Below are positions 18,656-29,100 of a stretch of 64,000 bases of DNA, one piece after another; position 1 is the stretch's first letter; each line of letters opens with the position of its first letter. The DNA comes from Mycolicibacter sp. MU0102 (GTDB lineage: Bacteria > Actinomycetota > Actinomycetes > Mycobacteriales > Mycobacteriaceae), in the NCBI RefSeq assembly GCF_963378105.1, contig NZ_OY726398.1, positions 682,001 through 746,000 on the forward strand, written 5' to 3'. The notes beneath the pieces were generated by a model. That model was not told where the DNA came from, ran no database searches, and saw only the letters and a list, made by a program, of their open reading frames with translations. Made by a program: the position numbers and the translations under genes.

Positions 18656-19830
18656 ACCGATGCCGGCCGCTGCGCGATATGGCGGCGCGCCAAGCCCAGA
18701 TACGCAGTGGCGACGCTCGTCCAGGCCATGGTCGGGGCCAGTCGGCGGGCCTCGGCGGCCATCGAGCCGGCCACGCGTGGGTCGGTCAGCACTCGGCGCA
18801 GGGCCGCAGCCAGTGCGTCGGGATCATCGTGCCCGACGACGATGCCCGCCCCGGTGCCGAGAAGCTCAATGGCGTGCGGGAAGGCGGTGGCGACCACCGG
18901 CCGGCCACACGCGATCGCGTCGACCAGCACACCGGACGTGACCTGATCGGTGGAGTCATAGGGCAGGACGACCGCCGCCGAGGACTGCACCAGTGCGACC
19001 AGTGAGGAAACGCCGCGATAGGCGGGGTCGAACGACACCGAGTCTTCTACACCGCTGCTGCGTGCCTGTGCGGCGCGCGCGTCACGGTAGGCCTCGCCAT
19101 CGGCGGCCAGAACCTTCGGGTGCGTCCGACCGGCTACCAAGTAGCGCGGACGTCCAGGCAGATCATGCAGGGAACCCATCACTTCGATCACCCGCTCGAT
19201 GCCCTTGCCCGGCCCTAGCAGCCCCCAGGTCAACAGGGTGGGTCGGCCCGAACGCTTTAATGCGGCATGTCTTGGCACGGCCGCGCCATGCGGGATCGTG
19301 GTGACCTTGCGGCGATCGATGTTGAAGTCGTTGCGTAGACGCTGACTGGCGACCTCCGACATGACGACCACCTGATCCGCCCTGGCCGCGATCGCTTCGA
19401 ATACCGAACGCTGATGTGGGGTAGGGCTTTTGAGGATCGTGTGCGCGACGACGATGGAAGGGATACGCAACCCACCGATCAGGTCCAGCACTTCTTCCCC
19501 GTCGGCGCCGCCATAGATCCCGTACTCGTGTTGGATGATCGCGACATCGCTCTGGTTGAGCAGTTCTGCGCAGGCCTCCACCGAGCCCGCCGACCCGTTG
19601 ACCAGCTCCCCGACGACCCGGGCACTACTGGACGGCATTCCGTCCGCAATGCGCACGACGCTGACCTCGGCGCCATGGGCGGACAGTCCGTCGCACAAAG
19701 CAGCGGTGAAGGTCGCCAGCCCGCACGGGGTCGGTGGATACGTACTGACGATGCCGTAACTGGGGGGACTCGAAAATCGTTGTTCCGTCTTAGGAGCGGC
19801 AAAAGGTTGGCAAGCGAACAGAGCATTCAT
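18652..19830 (-). CDS. Glycosyltransferase family 4 (GT-B fold)
   Basis: 392 residues. The N-terminal domain opens with GIVSTYPPTPCGLATFTAAL, the Gly-rich acceptor loop of GT4 enzymes. The C-terminal domain has LTWGLLGPGKGIERVIE and, near the end, the donor-binding pattern with VLVDAIACGRPVVATAFPHA. It transfers a sugar from a nucleotide donor to an unknown acceptor, probably in the cytoplasm. First gene of the GT4-toroid-GH130 operon; the promoter must lie in 19831-19965. Confidence 0.88.
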   Translation of the reverse strand: MNALFACQPFAAPKTEQRFSSPPSYGIVSTYPPTPCGLATFTAALCDGLSAHGAEVSVVRIADGMPSSSARVVGELVNGSAGSVEACAELLNQSDVAIIQHEYGIYGGADGEEVLDLIGGLRIPSIVVAHTILKSPTPHQRSVFEAIAARADQVVVMSEVASQRLRNDFNIDRRKVTTIPHGAAVPRHAALKRSGRPTLLTWGLLGPGKGIERVIEVMGSLHDLPGRPRYLVAGRTHPKVLAADGEAYRDARAAQARSSGVEDSVSFDPAYRGVSSLVALVQSSAAVVLPYDSTDQVTSGVLVDAIACGRPVVATAFPHAIELLGTGAGIVVGHDDPDALAAALRRVLTDPRVAGSMAAEARRLAPTMAWTSVATAYLGLARRHIAQRPASV

Positions 19831-19965
19831 GGTGATCCCGACGTACTGTCGTCACCGGTATGCCCGGTGCGAGCGATTGCTCTACAAGATCAACGGCGAA
19901 ATGCTGACTCATCCCGGACTGGCTCGGCTCCCAACATTCTCGAGCGTACACCCAATTCAGCCGGC

Positions 19966-20847
19966 TTATCCGCGAAGCCGTACCTTCCGCGTCGTCGAAC
20001 TCTCGTCGAGCTCCACCAGGTCCGAGTACGACCGCAGGAAGTCGCTGAATGACTTATAGCCCAGGGTCTTCTCGCTGAACGACGGATCCATGCGCTTCAT
20101 CTGCGCCTTGACCGACGAGTTGTGCAGCCACTCGACGTCGTCCTTCTCCAGGCCGATCCGCAGCGCGCGGATGAGAAGTGCGGTGGCGGTGTCCTGCGGA
20201 TCCGGTTGTGGCAGCTCCTCGGGCTCCCCTTTGGCTTGGCGGGCGCGCCGCTTCGGCTCGGCGTCTGCGTCGGCAGTGACTGGCGCGGGCTCGAACACCG
20301 GCACGCCGGGCAGCGCGTCGTAGCTGACGAAGTCGTCGCAGGCCGCGGCCAGTGCGCGGCTCGTCGAGCCGGCCACGCCGATGCCGACGACGTAGCGGCC
20401 CAAGCGTTTACAGCGCTGCGCCAACGGGATGTAGTCAGAATCGCCGGCCACGATCACCACGTGGGTCAGATCCGGAAGCCGGAACATGTCCTCGACCGCG
20501 TCGACCGCTAACCGGATGTCGGCGCCGTTCTTGCCGTAGGCCGCGGCTGGGAACAGCTGCACCAGGTCGACCGCTCGCCCCACCAGCTGCGCGCGGTAGC
20601 CGGTGTTGACCTCCGCCGACCAGTCGGCGTAGGCGCGGGTGAGCACCAGCGTCCCGAACGACGAGGCGAAGTCGATGATCGCCCCGACATCGACGGTGGC
20701 CCGGGCAAGGCGCTCCGGCTGCTTGGCCAATCCCTTGGACTTGTCCTTTTGAAACGAACCACGGCCGTTGACCTGGTCGTAGCGCGAGATCACGATGTTG
20801 TCGAAGTCGAGGTAGACCGCGACCCGGGTATCGCCGGATTCCGTCAT
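19966..20847 (-). CDS. NYN-domain nuclease-like protein with C-terminal OST-HTH/LOTUS domain
   Basis: 293 residues from ATG 20847 (a longer frame from 20976 reads through an inverted repeat and is rejected). The PIN-like NYN domain begins VAVYLDFDNIVI at 9-20 and has the acidic cluster VIVAGDSDYIPLAQ near 131-140, both carrying conserved metal-binding Asp. A charged linker leads to a C-terminal winged-helix-like OST-HTH/LOTUS domain (last 75 residues: SEKTLGYKSFSDFLRSY). NYN-LOTUS proteins bind and cut or regulate RNA. No nearby partner gene is evident. Confidence 0.85.
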   Translation of the reverse strand: MTESGDTRVAVYLDFDNIVISRYDQVNGRGSFQKDKSKGLAKQPERLARATVDVGAIIDFASSFGTLVLTRAYADWSAEVNTGYRAQLVGRAVDLVQLFPAAAYGKNGADIRLAVDAVEDMFRLPDLTHVVIVAGDSDYIPLAQRCKRLGRYVVGIGVAGSTSRALAAACDDFVSYDALPGVPVFEPAPVTADADAEPKRRARQAKGEPEELPQPDPQDTATALLIRALRIGLEKDDVEWLHNSSVKAQMKRMDPSFSEKTLGYKSFSDFLRSYSDLVELDESSTTRKVRLRG

Positions 20848-20905
20848 GGTCCCAGTGTGGCGCACCACCGGCCCCATCCATAACGGCTTGGCGGGGATGG
20901 GGGAG

Positions 20906-20977
20906 GTGCCCGCCTTTGAGCGACAAGCCCGCGGGTCGCGCGGGGTGGGTGCGACTTGTCGCTCAAAGGCGGGCAAC
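20906..20977. repeat. Dispersed inverted repeat, copy 1
   Basis: A 21-bp perfect inverted repeat with core TGCCCGCCTTTGAGCGACAA faces its reverse complement at 20955-20975 across a GC-rich 27-base loop. It lies in the 245-base gap between the NYN gene start and the recD stop. The same core recurs at 33273-33399. There is no T-run, so it is not a classical terminator. The rest of 20848-21092 shows no gene. Confidence 0.75.
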
Positions 20978-21092
20978 GGTCCACATGGTCCGGCCCGGCA
21001 ACGCGCCTAACAGCCCGGCACCAGCGACTAACCGGCCCGGTACCAGCGCGGAATCAGCTCCGGGCCCGGCACCGGGTACTGCCCGAGAAACC

Positions 21093-22841
21093 TCACGCCT
21101 CCCGCAGCCGCAACGCCAGCCCGGACGCGCGCACCACCCGACGGCCCAGCGCCGCCCGCACCGAGGCCTCCGACCCCACCACCCGCACCTTCGTCTTGGC
21201 CCGGGTCACCGCGGTGTAGAACAACTCGCGGGTCAACAGCCGCGACTCGACGGGCGGCATCAGCACGGTCACCTCGCCGGCCTGGCTGCCCTGGCTCTTG
21301 TGGATCGTCATCGCGTACATGGTCTCGACCTCGGCGAGCCGGCTGGTGGCGAACTCCAGTGGCCCGGACGCCGTCGAGATCACCGCGCGCAGCCCCTCGT
21401 TGCGGACCACCACCGCCCCGGTATCGCCGTTGCGCAGCCCAAGCCCGTAGTCATTGGCGGTCACCAGCAACGGCCGTCCCGCATACCACTCGGTCCACAT
21501 CGGATCACCGGTCTGCTCGGCCACCAAGCGGCGGATCTGCTGGTTCCAGTGCCGCACCCCATGCAGGCCCTCCCGGTGCGCACACAACAGCCGGTGCTCG
21601 TCCAGCGTCGCCGCCGCTGCCGTGGCATCACCGAGCAGCGCGGCCTGGCGCACCGCCAACGCGTGGGGCACCACCAGCACCGCCAACCGCTCGGCCACGT
21701 CGCCCGCGTGGTCGGTATCGATCCACTCCACGTGCTCGCCGCCGGCGGCCAGCAGCGCGATCGCCTGGTCGGCGTCGCCGTCGCGGATCGCCACCGCCAG
21801 CGCCCCGATCGACTCGCCGAATCGGTGCGAGGTCCGCAGCGTCGCCACCCGGGTGTCCGGTCGCGCCGCGAGCCCGTCGACCAGATCGGCCAGCACCGCA
21901 CCGGCTTCCACCGACGCCAGCTGGTCGGCGTCGCCCACGAGAATCAGCCGGGCATCCGGGCGCATCGCCTCCAGCAGCCGGGCCATCAGCGTCAGCGACA
22001 CCATCGACGTCTCGTCGACGACGATCACATCGTGCGGCAGCCGGTTGGCCCGATCGTGGCGGAACCGCACCGAGCTATCCGGCCGCGAACCCAACAGCGT
22101 GTGCAGCGTGGTCGCACCCAGTCCGGCCAGCCGCACCTGATCCACCGGCTCCAGCTCGGCCACCTCGGCGGCAACCGCCTCGGTCAGGCGGGCCGCGGCC
22201 TTACCGGTCGGGGCGGCCAACGCGATCCGCAGCCCGGGCGTCCCCGACCGTTCGGCGTGCTCAGCCAACAGCGCCAACAAGCGCGCCACCGTGGTCGTCT
22301 TGCCGGTGCCCGGCCCGCCGGTGAGCACCGTAACCGGCTGCGACAACGCGATTTCGGCGGCCGCACGCTGCTCATCGAACTTGCCGGGCGGAAAAAGTCG
22401 CTCAAAGGCCGGCAGTTCCGCCGGTACCGTCCCCGGCGCCGACAACGCCAACAGGTCCGCGCAGACCTGCTTCTCCTCGCGCCAATACCGGTCGAGGTAG
22501 AGCAGCCCGCCAGAGGGAATGTCATAGACCCTCAGCACCTGTGCCTGCACCAGCTGGCTGTCTCGCACCGCGGCCAGCCAAGCCCCCGGCTCGGGCCAGG
22601 ACACCTCTGCGTCGTCGGTGTCGGCGGCCACCGACGCCAGATCCAGGCACACCGAGCCGTGCCGCAGCGCCCGCACGGTCAGCGCGAGCGCCAAGCCCAC
22701 GGTCTCATCAGGTTCACCACCTAACGCCGTGATGCGTTGCGCAGCATGCACATCGGCGGCATCCAGCACGCCAGCCTGATTGAATTCCCGCAACAGCCCG
22801 GTGGCGCGCGCGGCCACTCGCCACTCCAACAACTCGCTCAT
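21093..22841 (-). CDS. recD: Exodeoxyribonuclease V subunit alpha (RecD)
   Basis: 582 residues from ATG 22841. SF1B helicase motifs: Walker A GGPGTGKTT near 174-182, DETSMVSL, GDADQLASVEAGAVLADL, and the C-terminal TIHKSQGSQAGEV with YTAVTRAK. RecD is the fast 5'-3' motor of the RecBCD helicase-nuclease that processes double-strand ends. Its start overlaps the recB stop by 4 bases. Same order (recC-recB-recD) as in M. tuberculosis. Confidence 0.95.
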   Translation of the reverse strand: MSELLEWRVAARATGLLREFNQAGVLDAADVHAAQRITALGGEPDETVGLALALTVRALRHGSVCLDLASVAADTDDAEVSWPEPGAWLAAVRDSQLVQAQVLRVYDIPSGGLLYLDRYWREEKQVCADLLALSAPGTVPAELPAFERLFPPGKFDEQRAAAEIALSQPVTVLTGGPGTGKTTTVARLLALLAEHAERSGTPGLRIALAAPTGKAAARLTEAVAAEVAELEPVDQVRLAGLGATTLHTLLGSRPDSSVRFRHDRANRLPHDVIVVDETSMVSLTLMARLLEAMRPDARLILVGDADQLASVEAGAVLADLVDGLAARPDTRVATLRTSHRFGESIGALAVAIRDGDADQAIALLAAGGEHVEWIDTDHAGDVAERLAVLVVPHALAVRQAALLGDATAAAATLDEHRLLCAHREGLHGVRHWNQQIRRLVAEQTGDPMWTEWYAGRPLLVTANDYGLGLRNGDTGAVVVRNEGLRAVISTASGPLEFATSRLAEVETMYAMTIHKSQGSQAGEVTVLMPPVESRLLTRELFYTAVTRAKTKVRVVGSEASVRAALGRRVVRASGLALRLREA

Positions 22842-25800
22842 GCCGCCCGCCTTGCGTGCAACAGGTCCGACAATGCCACCACCAGCGCCGTCGGCGGCCG
22901 CCAGTCGAACACCCCGGCACGATGCCCATCGACCACCGGGGTGTCCGGCCCGCACATCCCGCGCACGAACAAATACAGCACCCCACCCAGATGCTGCTCG
23001 GGGTCGTAGCCGGGCAGTCGCCAGCGCAGGAACCGGTGCAGCACCGCGGTATACAGCAGCGCCTGCAGCGGATAGTCCGAATGCAGCATCGCCGCGGTGA
23101 GCCGATCGAAGCCGTAGTCGGCTGCGGTGTCGCCGAGCCGGTTGGTCTTGTAATCGACCACCAGGAAGCGCTGCTCGGGCACCCGCAGCACCACATCGAT
23201 CGACCCGGACAGATAGCCGCGCAGCGGCTGGCCACCCAGTGCCTCGGTCGCCAGCCGGTCGGCATACGGAGCGAACGGATCGTCGGCGGACAAATGCTCG
23301 CGCAACAGCATCCCGACCTCGGCCAGCCGCACGTCCGGTGCCACGCCCCGAACGTCCCCGCCGGCCAGCGGAATCTCGAAGTCCAGCTCCCGCAACCGGT
23401 CTCGGGTGCCAATGTCGCGCAGGGTCAGCCCGCCGGCCAGCGGCCCCAACGGGGTGTCGTGCAAGGGCACCAGCGCGGCGGCCAATACGGCAGGCTCGGC
23501 GTCCACCGACCACCAGGCCGCGTGCTCGCGTACCTGGGCCTCCAGCTCGGCCGCCAGGTCGGCGGCGAACGGATCGGCGGTCTCCAACACGGCGTGCACC
23601 AGCGAACCGAACGCCGCCCCCGCGGGCAGCTCGGCCATCGGCGAGACGAGATCGGCGCCGACCGGCGGCGCCGCCACCGCCACGGGAACGTCGTCGGCCT
23701 CGTCGTCGCGGGCGGTCAACTCCGGTTCGCTGTGCACCCCGGACGCCGCACCTGCCACGTCCTCACTGGCATGCCGGATCAGCCCGGAATACGACGTGCG
23801 CCGCCAGCCGGTATCGATGTGCCGGTGGAAGTGTCGTGCTTCCAAGTTATCTGGAGGCTGCGGCGGGGCGACCGGGGCCAACGGGGCGATCACCGATTCC
23901 TCGATGACCAGACCCCCGGCGGCCTCCCACTCCCGAAAGCAACTCAGGGCCTCGTCATCGGAGGGCTTCGGCTCGCAGCGGTCCGGCACCGGCGCCTCAC
24001 CGCGGCACCGGCCCCGCAGCAGCCGAGATAGGCCGCCGTTGGGCTCGTCGTAGGAAGCCGACCACCACGCCACCACCTGCGACTGCGCCCGGGTCAACGC
24101 CACATAGGCGAGCCGAATGTCGTTGCGGGCGGCCTCGGCCAGGCTCAGCCGCTGCACCTCGGTGTGATCGGAACTGTCCGGGCCGCCGACATGCCGGCAG
24201 CGGACACCGGCTTCGTGGTAGAGCGGGATGGCCTCGTCGAACATGTGCCGGTTGAATGCGAACGGCAGGTACACGATCGGGAACTGCAAGCCCTTGGAGC
24301 CCCACACCGTCAGGATCTGCGCGGCGGCGGCGTCGGAGTCCAGCCGACGGTTGTGCTGCCCGCCGCCCGTACCTTCCGTGCACCGGCGACGTAACCAATC
24401 CCGCAATGCCGGCAGGCCGAGCCGATCGCGGTGCGCGGCCTCGTGCAGCAGCTGCGCCACATGCGCCAGATCGGTCATGGTGCGTTCCCCGCCGTACTCG
24501 CCGAGCAGCCGGCGCTTCAACCCGGCCAACTGCGCCGCCTCGAATACCGCGGCCGGCCCGTGTAACCGCAACTCGTCGGACCAATCCCGCAAGGTCGACG
24601 CCACCTGGTCGGTCAACGCGTCACCGCCCTCGGCCAGTGCGGCGGCGGTGTGGCCGAAGAACACCGTCGCCGCGGCGGCCCGCACCAGCCCGGCGCGGTG
24701 GGTCGCTTCGAACGCCTCCAGCAGACACAACCAGTCGGCGGCCGCAGCCGAGGAGAACACGTCTGCGTCGCCGGTGAACACCGCAGGAATCCCGGCCCGC
24801 AGCAAGGCTTCTTGGCAGGCGGCCGCATCCTTGCTGTTCTCGACGATCACCGCCACGTCACCCGGGCCGATCGGCCGGCCGTCGAAAGTCGCGCCGCTGG
24901 CCCACAAGGCGGCGACGTCGGCGGCCAGATCATCGGGGATGTGGCGACGCAGCTTGGGCATGGGCACCACCCGGTCCGCACTGACGCCGAAAGTCGCGCG
25001 GCCGACCACCCGCAGCCGGAACGGCGCGGTGCTGGGCGCGCCGGCCAGCCGGGACCCGCCGACCGCGGCCTCGACGTCGTGGACCACGATCTGCGGATCG
25101 CCCAGTGCCGCACCACCCATCACGGTCTGCAGCGCATCTACCAGCGCCGAGTCGCTGCGCCAGTTCACCGCCAGGGTGCGCTGCTGCCCGGCGGTGCGGG
25201 CCGCCCGCAGATAGGTGTAGATGTCGCCGCCGCGGAACCCGTAGATCGCCTGCTTGGGGTCGCCGATCAGCACCACCGCCGAATGCCCGACGAAGCCGCG
25301 TTCGATCACCTGCCACTGGATCGGGTCGGTGTCTTGAAACTCATCGACCATCACGATCGGCCAGCGTTGCCGCATCCGTTCGCGGGCCGGCGAATCTTGA
25401 GGTTCCAACGCACCAGCCAGCCGACGCAGCAGGTCGTCGTATCCCAACACGCCGAGCTGGCGTTTGCGCAGCTCCAATTCGGTGCAGACCGCGTCGACGA
25501 AGCGCAGCCGCACCTCGGCCATCGTGTCGGGTTCGGGATCCTGCGGGCGCAGTTGGGCATACGGGTCGGAGACCACCACCCGCGCCAGTTTCAGTGCGTC
25601 GGCGTAGCTCAGTGCCACCTCGTCGCGCTGCGTGCCGAACTTGGCCAGGTACAGGTCGTCGACGACCCGGATCACCAGGTCGTCAAGGCTTTCCACCAAC
25701 TCGACGCCGGCGCTGGTGTCACCGGCGATACCCAGCGATTTCAGCACCAGATGACAGAACTGGTGGGTGGTGGCGATGGTCGCGGCATCGAAACCGGCCA

Positions 25801-26131
25801 ACGCATCACGCAATCGGCGCCGGCGCAGCTCCCGCTCGTCGGCGCTGCCGCTGCACAGATGCGCGACCAGATCGTTGGGTTGCTGCGCGGCTGTGCCGTC
25901 GAGGGCGGCCAATGTCTCCACCAGTTGGCGACGCACCCGGTCACGCAACTCCCGGGTGGCTGCGCGGCTGAAGGTGATCAGCAGCATCTCGTCCAGCGTG
26001 GCGTGCCCCTCGGCCAGATAGCGGGTCACCAGGCCGGCCAGCGTGAACGTCTTGCCGGTGCCGGCGCTGGCCTCCAGCACCGTGGTGGTGCCGCGGGCCG
26101 GCAGCGGGCCCAGCAGATCGAAGCGTTCCAT
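22838..26131 (-). CDS. recB: Exodeoxyribonuclease V subunit beta (RecB)
   Basis: 1097 residues from ATG 26131, which overlaps the recC stop by one base (TGATG). SF1A helicase with Walker A EASAGTGKTFT at 20-30, VMVDEFQDTDPIQW, AIYGFRGGDIYTY and VAWWSASYDE regions. The C-terminal nuclease domain has the D-x-K active-site segment FLVVDYKTNRL near 990-1000. It unwinds 3'-5' and carries the only nuclease centre of RecBCD. Mycobacterial RecBCD is known to act in single-strand annealing rather than RecA-dependent repair. Confidence 0.95.
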   Translation of the reverse strand: MERFDLLGPLPARGTTTVLEASAGTGKTFTLAGLVTRYLAEGHATLDEMLLITFSRAATRELRDRVRRQLVETLAALDGTAAQQPNDLVAHLCSGSADERELRRRRLRDALAGFDAATIATTHQFCHLVLKSLGIAGDTSAGVELVESLDDLVIRVVDDLYLAKFGTQRDEVALSYADALKLARVVVSDPYAQLRPQDPEPDTMAEVRLRFVDAVCTELELRKRQLGVLGYDDLLRRLAGALEPQDSPARERMRQRWPIVMVDEFQDTDPIQWQVIERGFVGHSAVVLIGDPKQAIYGFRGGDIYTYLRAARTAGQQRTLAVNWRSDSALVDALQTVMGGAALGDPQIVVHDVEAAVGGSRLAGAPSTAPFRLRVVGRATFGVSADRVVPMPKLRRHIPDDLAADVAALWASGATFDGRPIGPGDVAVIVENSKDAAACQEALLRAGIPAVFTGDADVFSSAAAADWLCLLEAFEATHRAGLVRAAAATVFFGHTAAALAEGGDALTDQVASTLRDWSDELRLHGPAAVFEAAQLAGLKRRLLGEYGGERTMTDLAHVAQLLHEAAHRDRLGLPALRDWLRRRCTEGTGGGQHNRRLDSDAAAAQILTVWGSKGLQFPIVYLPFAFNRHMFDEAIPLYHEAGVRCRHVGGPDSSDHTEVQRLSLAEAARNDIRLAYVALTRAQSQVVAWWSASYDEPNGGLSRLLRGRCRGEAPVPDRCEPKPSDDEALSCFREWEAAGGLVIEESVIAPLAPVAPPQPPDNLEARHFHRHIDTGWRRTSYSGLIRHASEDVAGAASGVHSEPELTARDDEADDVPVAVAAPPVGADLVSPMAELPAGAAFGSLVHAVLETADPFAADLAAELEAQVREHAAWWSVDAEPAVLAAALVPLHDTPLGPLAGGLTLRDIGTRDRLRELDFEIPLAGGDVRGVAPDVRLAEVGMLLREHLSADDPFAPYADRLATEALGGQPLRGYLSGSIDVVLRVPEQRFLVVDYKTNRLGDTAADYGFDRLTAAMLHSDYPLQALLYTAVLHRFLRWRLPGYDPEQHLGGVLYLFVRGMCGPDTPVVDGHRAGVFDWRPPTALVVALSDLLHARRAA

Positions 26132-29100
26132 CAGCGCATCCGCCGTTCCGCGCGCAGCAGCGGCAGCCACAGCCGGGCCGCCAGGGCGCCCAGCCGGGTG
26201 TCCTCGCCGTCGATCTCCTCACCCGGGCGTGGCGGGCCAGCCAGCACGTCGAACGGTGCGCGCGGTCCCCAGACCCGGACGCTGGCGGGTTCGGCGTCCT
26301 CGCCGGGATAGCGCTGGGTGGCCCACTTGCTGCTGGCATACCAAACCGGGTCGCGACCCGCGTGACGTTTCTCGGCCCACGCGAACGACGTCTTGATCGG
26401 CAGCGGCAGCGGTTCGCAGCGCCCGATGTCGTAGAGCCACAACAGCTCCCGCAGCGTTTCGACCGGGTTGGGTGGCGGCCCGAACACCCGCTGCAGGGCG
26501 CGTTCGCCGCCTCGGTCCCGGCCGATGCAGCGAGCGGTCCACTCGACGTCGGGACGCTGGGCGGCCAGCGCCACCAGCGGAATCCAGGCCTGCAACAGGT
26601 GGGTGTCCCGCAGCTTGGAGTAGTTGACCGACACGGTGGTGGCGTCGAATACCGGGGTGACGGTGCCGGTCAGCCGGCGCCCACCCCCAAGGTCCAGATC
26701 GATGTCGTAGGTCGCCGGAGCACCTTGGCGATGCTCGAGCGCCGCGGCCGCCAATTGCACCACTCGGTCCCGGATCTGTTTGGCGGTGCGCCAGCCCAGT
26801 TGCCCGGGCGGCAGGCTGCCGCGCCGCCACTCGGCCGCGATGGCATTGGCGGGGTCGGTGCCCAGCAGCATGTCGTGCAGCATTCGATTGCCCACCGCCC
26901 ATTCGCCAAGCGCGTCGATCTCGACGGGCATACCGTCTTCGACCTCGTCGACCTCCCACGGCAGCGTGTAGTTCAGCGCACTGAAGAAGCCCTTGACCGG
27001 GTCCTTGAAGAACTTCAGCAGGTCGACGAGCGCAACGTCTCCCGGCGGCGGTGCAGGCAGCGGCTCGGCAATGAACCGCGGTGCGGCACGGCGGGTTCCG
27101 GCGGCGGCTCTGGCGGCCAGCGGCACGGTCGGGTCGAACGTGAACGGCACATCGGGGATCAGCCGGCCGGGTTCGACGTTCTTGACGTCGAACGGCTGCA
27201 GCGGATGCTCCACAACAAGGTGTTCGCGCACCGGCTGCGGCGTGGTCTGGTCCAGGGCGTCGATCAACTCGGCCAGCGGGACGGCGGGCGGACGCGGGTG
27301 GCCGCTGTGTTCGTCGGCGCCGGTGTAGGTGATCACCAGCTTGTCGGTGGCGGCGGTGATCGCATCCAACAGCAATTGCCGGTCCTCAGAACGGATGTCA
27401 CGTTCCCCGGTCATCGGGCGCCGCGCCAGCACGTCGTCGCCGTCGGGCAGGTCCAGCCGGGGGAACACCCCGTCGTCGACCCCCAGCAGGCACACCACCC
27501 GGTGTGGCACCGACCGCATCGGCACCATGGTGCACACCGTCAGTGTTCCGGTGCGGAAGTTGGCCCGGGTCGGGCGCCCGGCCAGATGCCCGGCCATCAA
27601 CACCCGCACATCGGGCAGCCGCAGCTCGGTGTCGCTACGGGCCGCGGCGTCGTCGAGCACCTGCGCCAACTCCCGCTGCAGATGCGCGCTCTGCCAGGCA
27701 TCCGTGCCGGCATCGGCCAGCTCGGCGACCCCGTCGCGCAGCGCGGCGATCCACTCCGCCAGCGGGCGCGTGCCGTCCAGCTTGTCGACCACCGACTGCA
27801 ACCGTGCGACGAACTCGGCTAGCTTTCCGGCCAGCTCCACCTGACTGCTGCCGACGTCGTCGAGGGGGAGCGCGGTATCCAGCCAGGCCTGCGAATCATC
27901 GGACATCGCCACCCCGGTCAGGATGCGATCCAGGCCGAAACGCCAGGTGTTGTGCACGATGTGCGACAGCCCGTAGCGCTCGCGGGTGTGCGGGTCAAAA
28001 CCCCAGCGGATGTTGGCGGTACGCACCCAGGTGGTGATCTGGGCCAGATCGTTGTCGGTGAAGCCGAAGCGTGCCCGCACCGGGTCGGTGTGGGCGAGGT
28101 TGAGCACCGCCGTGGCGGTGGCGCGACTGCCGGCGATCTCGAGCAGTTCGGCCGCCACCGCCAGCAGCGGATTGGTCTGGGTCAATGCCCGGTCGGCGAG
28201 CTGCACCCGCAACCGATGCGCCGGGTGGGTATCACCGGCCAGCTCGCCCAGCCCGAAATCGGCGACGATCAACGGCGCATAGGTTTCGATGTCGGGGCAC
28301 ATCACCACGATGTCACGGGGCTCCAGCGTCGGATCGTCGTGCAGCAGCCCGAGCAGGACTTCGCGCAGCACGTCGACTTGGCGGGCCGGGCTGTGACAGC
28401 TGTGCACCTGTACCGAGCGGTCGGATGCGGCGCGGTTGCGGCCCTCGGGGCGCAGTGCGTTGGCGCCCAGATCGGATTGCAGCCAACCCAAGAGCGTGTC
28501 CGGTCGCGTTGTGGCACGCAGGTATTCGTCGCTGTCGGGCGCAGCGGGCAGGCCGCGCTGCAACTCCCGCAGATCGCGGCCCAGGGTCTCCAGCAGCGGA
28601 TGGTGTGCCCGGTGCCGGGTTTCGTCGTCGCTACGCGCAACGGCGCCGTGCACGTCGCCGAGCGCGCGCCACAGTGCATCGGAGGGATGCGGCAACCACA
28701 GATGCAGGTCGTGATGGGCGGCCAGCGCTTCCAGCAACTCGATGTCGGTGCACGCCAAGCGGGTGTGGCCGAACAACGACAGCCGGGCCGGCAGCGTGTC
28801 GGTCGGCGTCCGGCGCAGCCGCTCGACCGTATCGCGATGCCGAACGTGCGGCGGATCGATCCCGATGGCAGCCACCAGCGCCCGCCACAGTGGCGGTTGC
28901 CAGCCCAAATCGTCGTGCAACGCGCCGCCGGCACCGTCGGTGGCCTGGCCGGCGCTCCAGTCGACGAGCAACTGCGGGCGCTGCCGGGCATAGGAGGCGA
29001 ACAATCCGGCCAGCCGGCGCGCCACCGCATAGCGCCGGCCGCGGCGCAGCTCACCTTCTTCGCTGGGGTCGTCGTGGCCCAAATGCTTTGCCAGCGTGGC

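Noticed and set aside
22392..22411. A match to the inverted-repeat core inside recD
   Set aside because: It is a single arm without an inverted partner, and it encodes the ordinary PAFERLFPP of RecD, so the similarity is probably chance.
20916..22724. A 602-codon open frame on the plus strand opposite recD
   Set aside because: It is a shadow of recD in a GC-rich genome. The composition is Arg/Gln/His-rich without domains, and the true gene on the other strand has full helicase motifs.
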